64,000 nucleotides of DNA, taken from Pseudomonas fulva NBRC 16637 = DSM 17717. GTDB lineage: Bacteria; Pseudomonadota; Gammaproteobacteria; Pseudomonadales; Pseudomonadaceae. Where the stretch lies: assembly GCF_000730565.1 (NCBI RefSeq), contig NZ_BBIQ01000003.1, positions 1 through 64,000 on the forward strand. The letters are read 5' to 3'. The notes below the pieces were generated by a model. It had not been told where the DNA came from. It was given only the letters and a program-made list of their open reading frames with translations, and did no database searches. This document shows positions 63,885 to 64,000 of the stretch, piece after piece. Made by a program: the position numbers and the translations under genes. The first letter of the stretch is position 1. Every line of letters begins with the position of its first letter.

Positions 63885-64000
63885 TACGGGGCTACCTTGG
63901 GAATAAACGATACCGAATTCTAGCACCTTGCAGCGTCAGCGGGGCAAAGACACGCCCATCGCAACGGTGCCAGTGCAGGGGGTGGGTGCGGTATACTTGG

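Overview
The window is a GC-rich, densely coding bacterial chromosome segment that gene content and order place in the Pseudomonas putida group. Supporting markers are a third CsrA paralog of the RsmI type, the gyrA-serC-pheA-(tyrA-aroA)-cmk-rpsA string without a hisC2 gene between pheA and tyrA, the mupP-ubiG pair, the N-acetylglutaminylglutamine amide (NAGGN) osmolyte operon and an UndA 1-undecene synthase. No rRNA, tRNA, CRISPR array or intact insertion sequence was seen. Comparisons with other strains are from memory, because no search could be run.

Layout. 1-9.2 kb: a (CAACAG)n tract, acetate uptake (DUF485 protein plus ActP), a tiny DUF3309 gene, an SDR oxidoreductase, rsmI, a YheU-type protein, and the leftward NAGGN operon asnO-ngg-peptidase. 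9.2-17.8 kb: an accessory block with a decayed tyrosine recombinase, a cobalamin riboswitch, a riboswitch-led TonB receptor plus complete BtuFCD/FecBCDE-type ABC importer, and a convergent second TonB receptor paired with a DUF2946 protein. 17.8-28.8 kb: mnmC, a two-domain polyphosphate kinase 2, a DMT exporter, fumC, a DUF2059 protein, bolA, trhO, a DsbA-like protein and an MsbA-type ABC exporter. 28.9-32.8 kb: a LysR regulator divergent from a CitMHS transporter and two AtuA-related genes. 33.1-36.4 kb: a PAS-GGDEF-EAL protein and undA. 36.5-50.4 kb: mostly core genes: yciK, mupP, ubiG, mtnA, gyrA, serC, pheA, tyrA-aroA, cmk and rpsA. 50.5-64 kb: transporters, an amber-interrupted DUF2314/ankyrin gene, an MscS channel, a DEAD-box helicase, small unknown genes, a 42-codon PA1414-type gene behind a possible Anr site, an Aer-like receptor, a DTW-domain tRNA modifier, a TolC-family protein, a YbaN-type protein and a YecA-family protein.

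How the genes work together. serC, pheA, tyrA-aroA, cmk and rpsA run in one direction with short gaps or overlaps, linking serine and aromatic amino acid synthesis to nucleotide and ribosome functions. Genes 10204-15154 form an outer-membrane-to-cytoplasm uptake route that the riboswitch would shut off when cobalamin is plentiful. The NAGGN genes make and probably turn over a dipeptide osmolyte. The features most worth following are the riboswitch/TonB accessory block beside the integrase remnant, undA, the PA1414-type gene, the in-frame amber codon near 53195, and the LysR/CitMHS/AtuA-like cluster.
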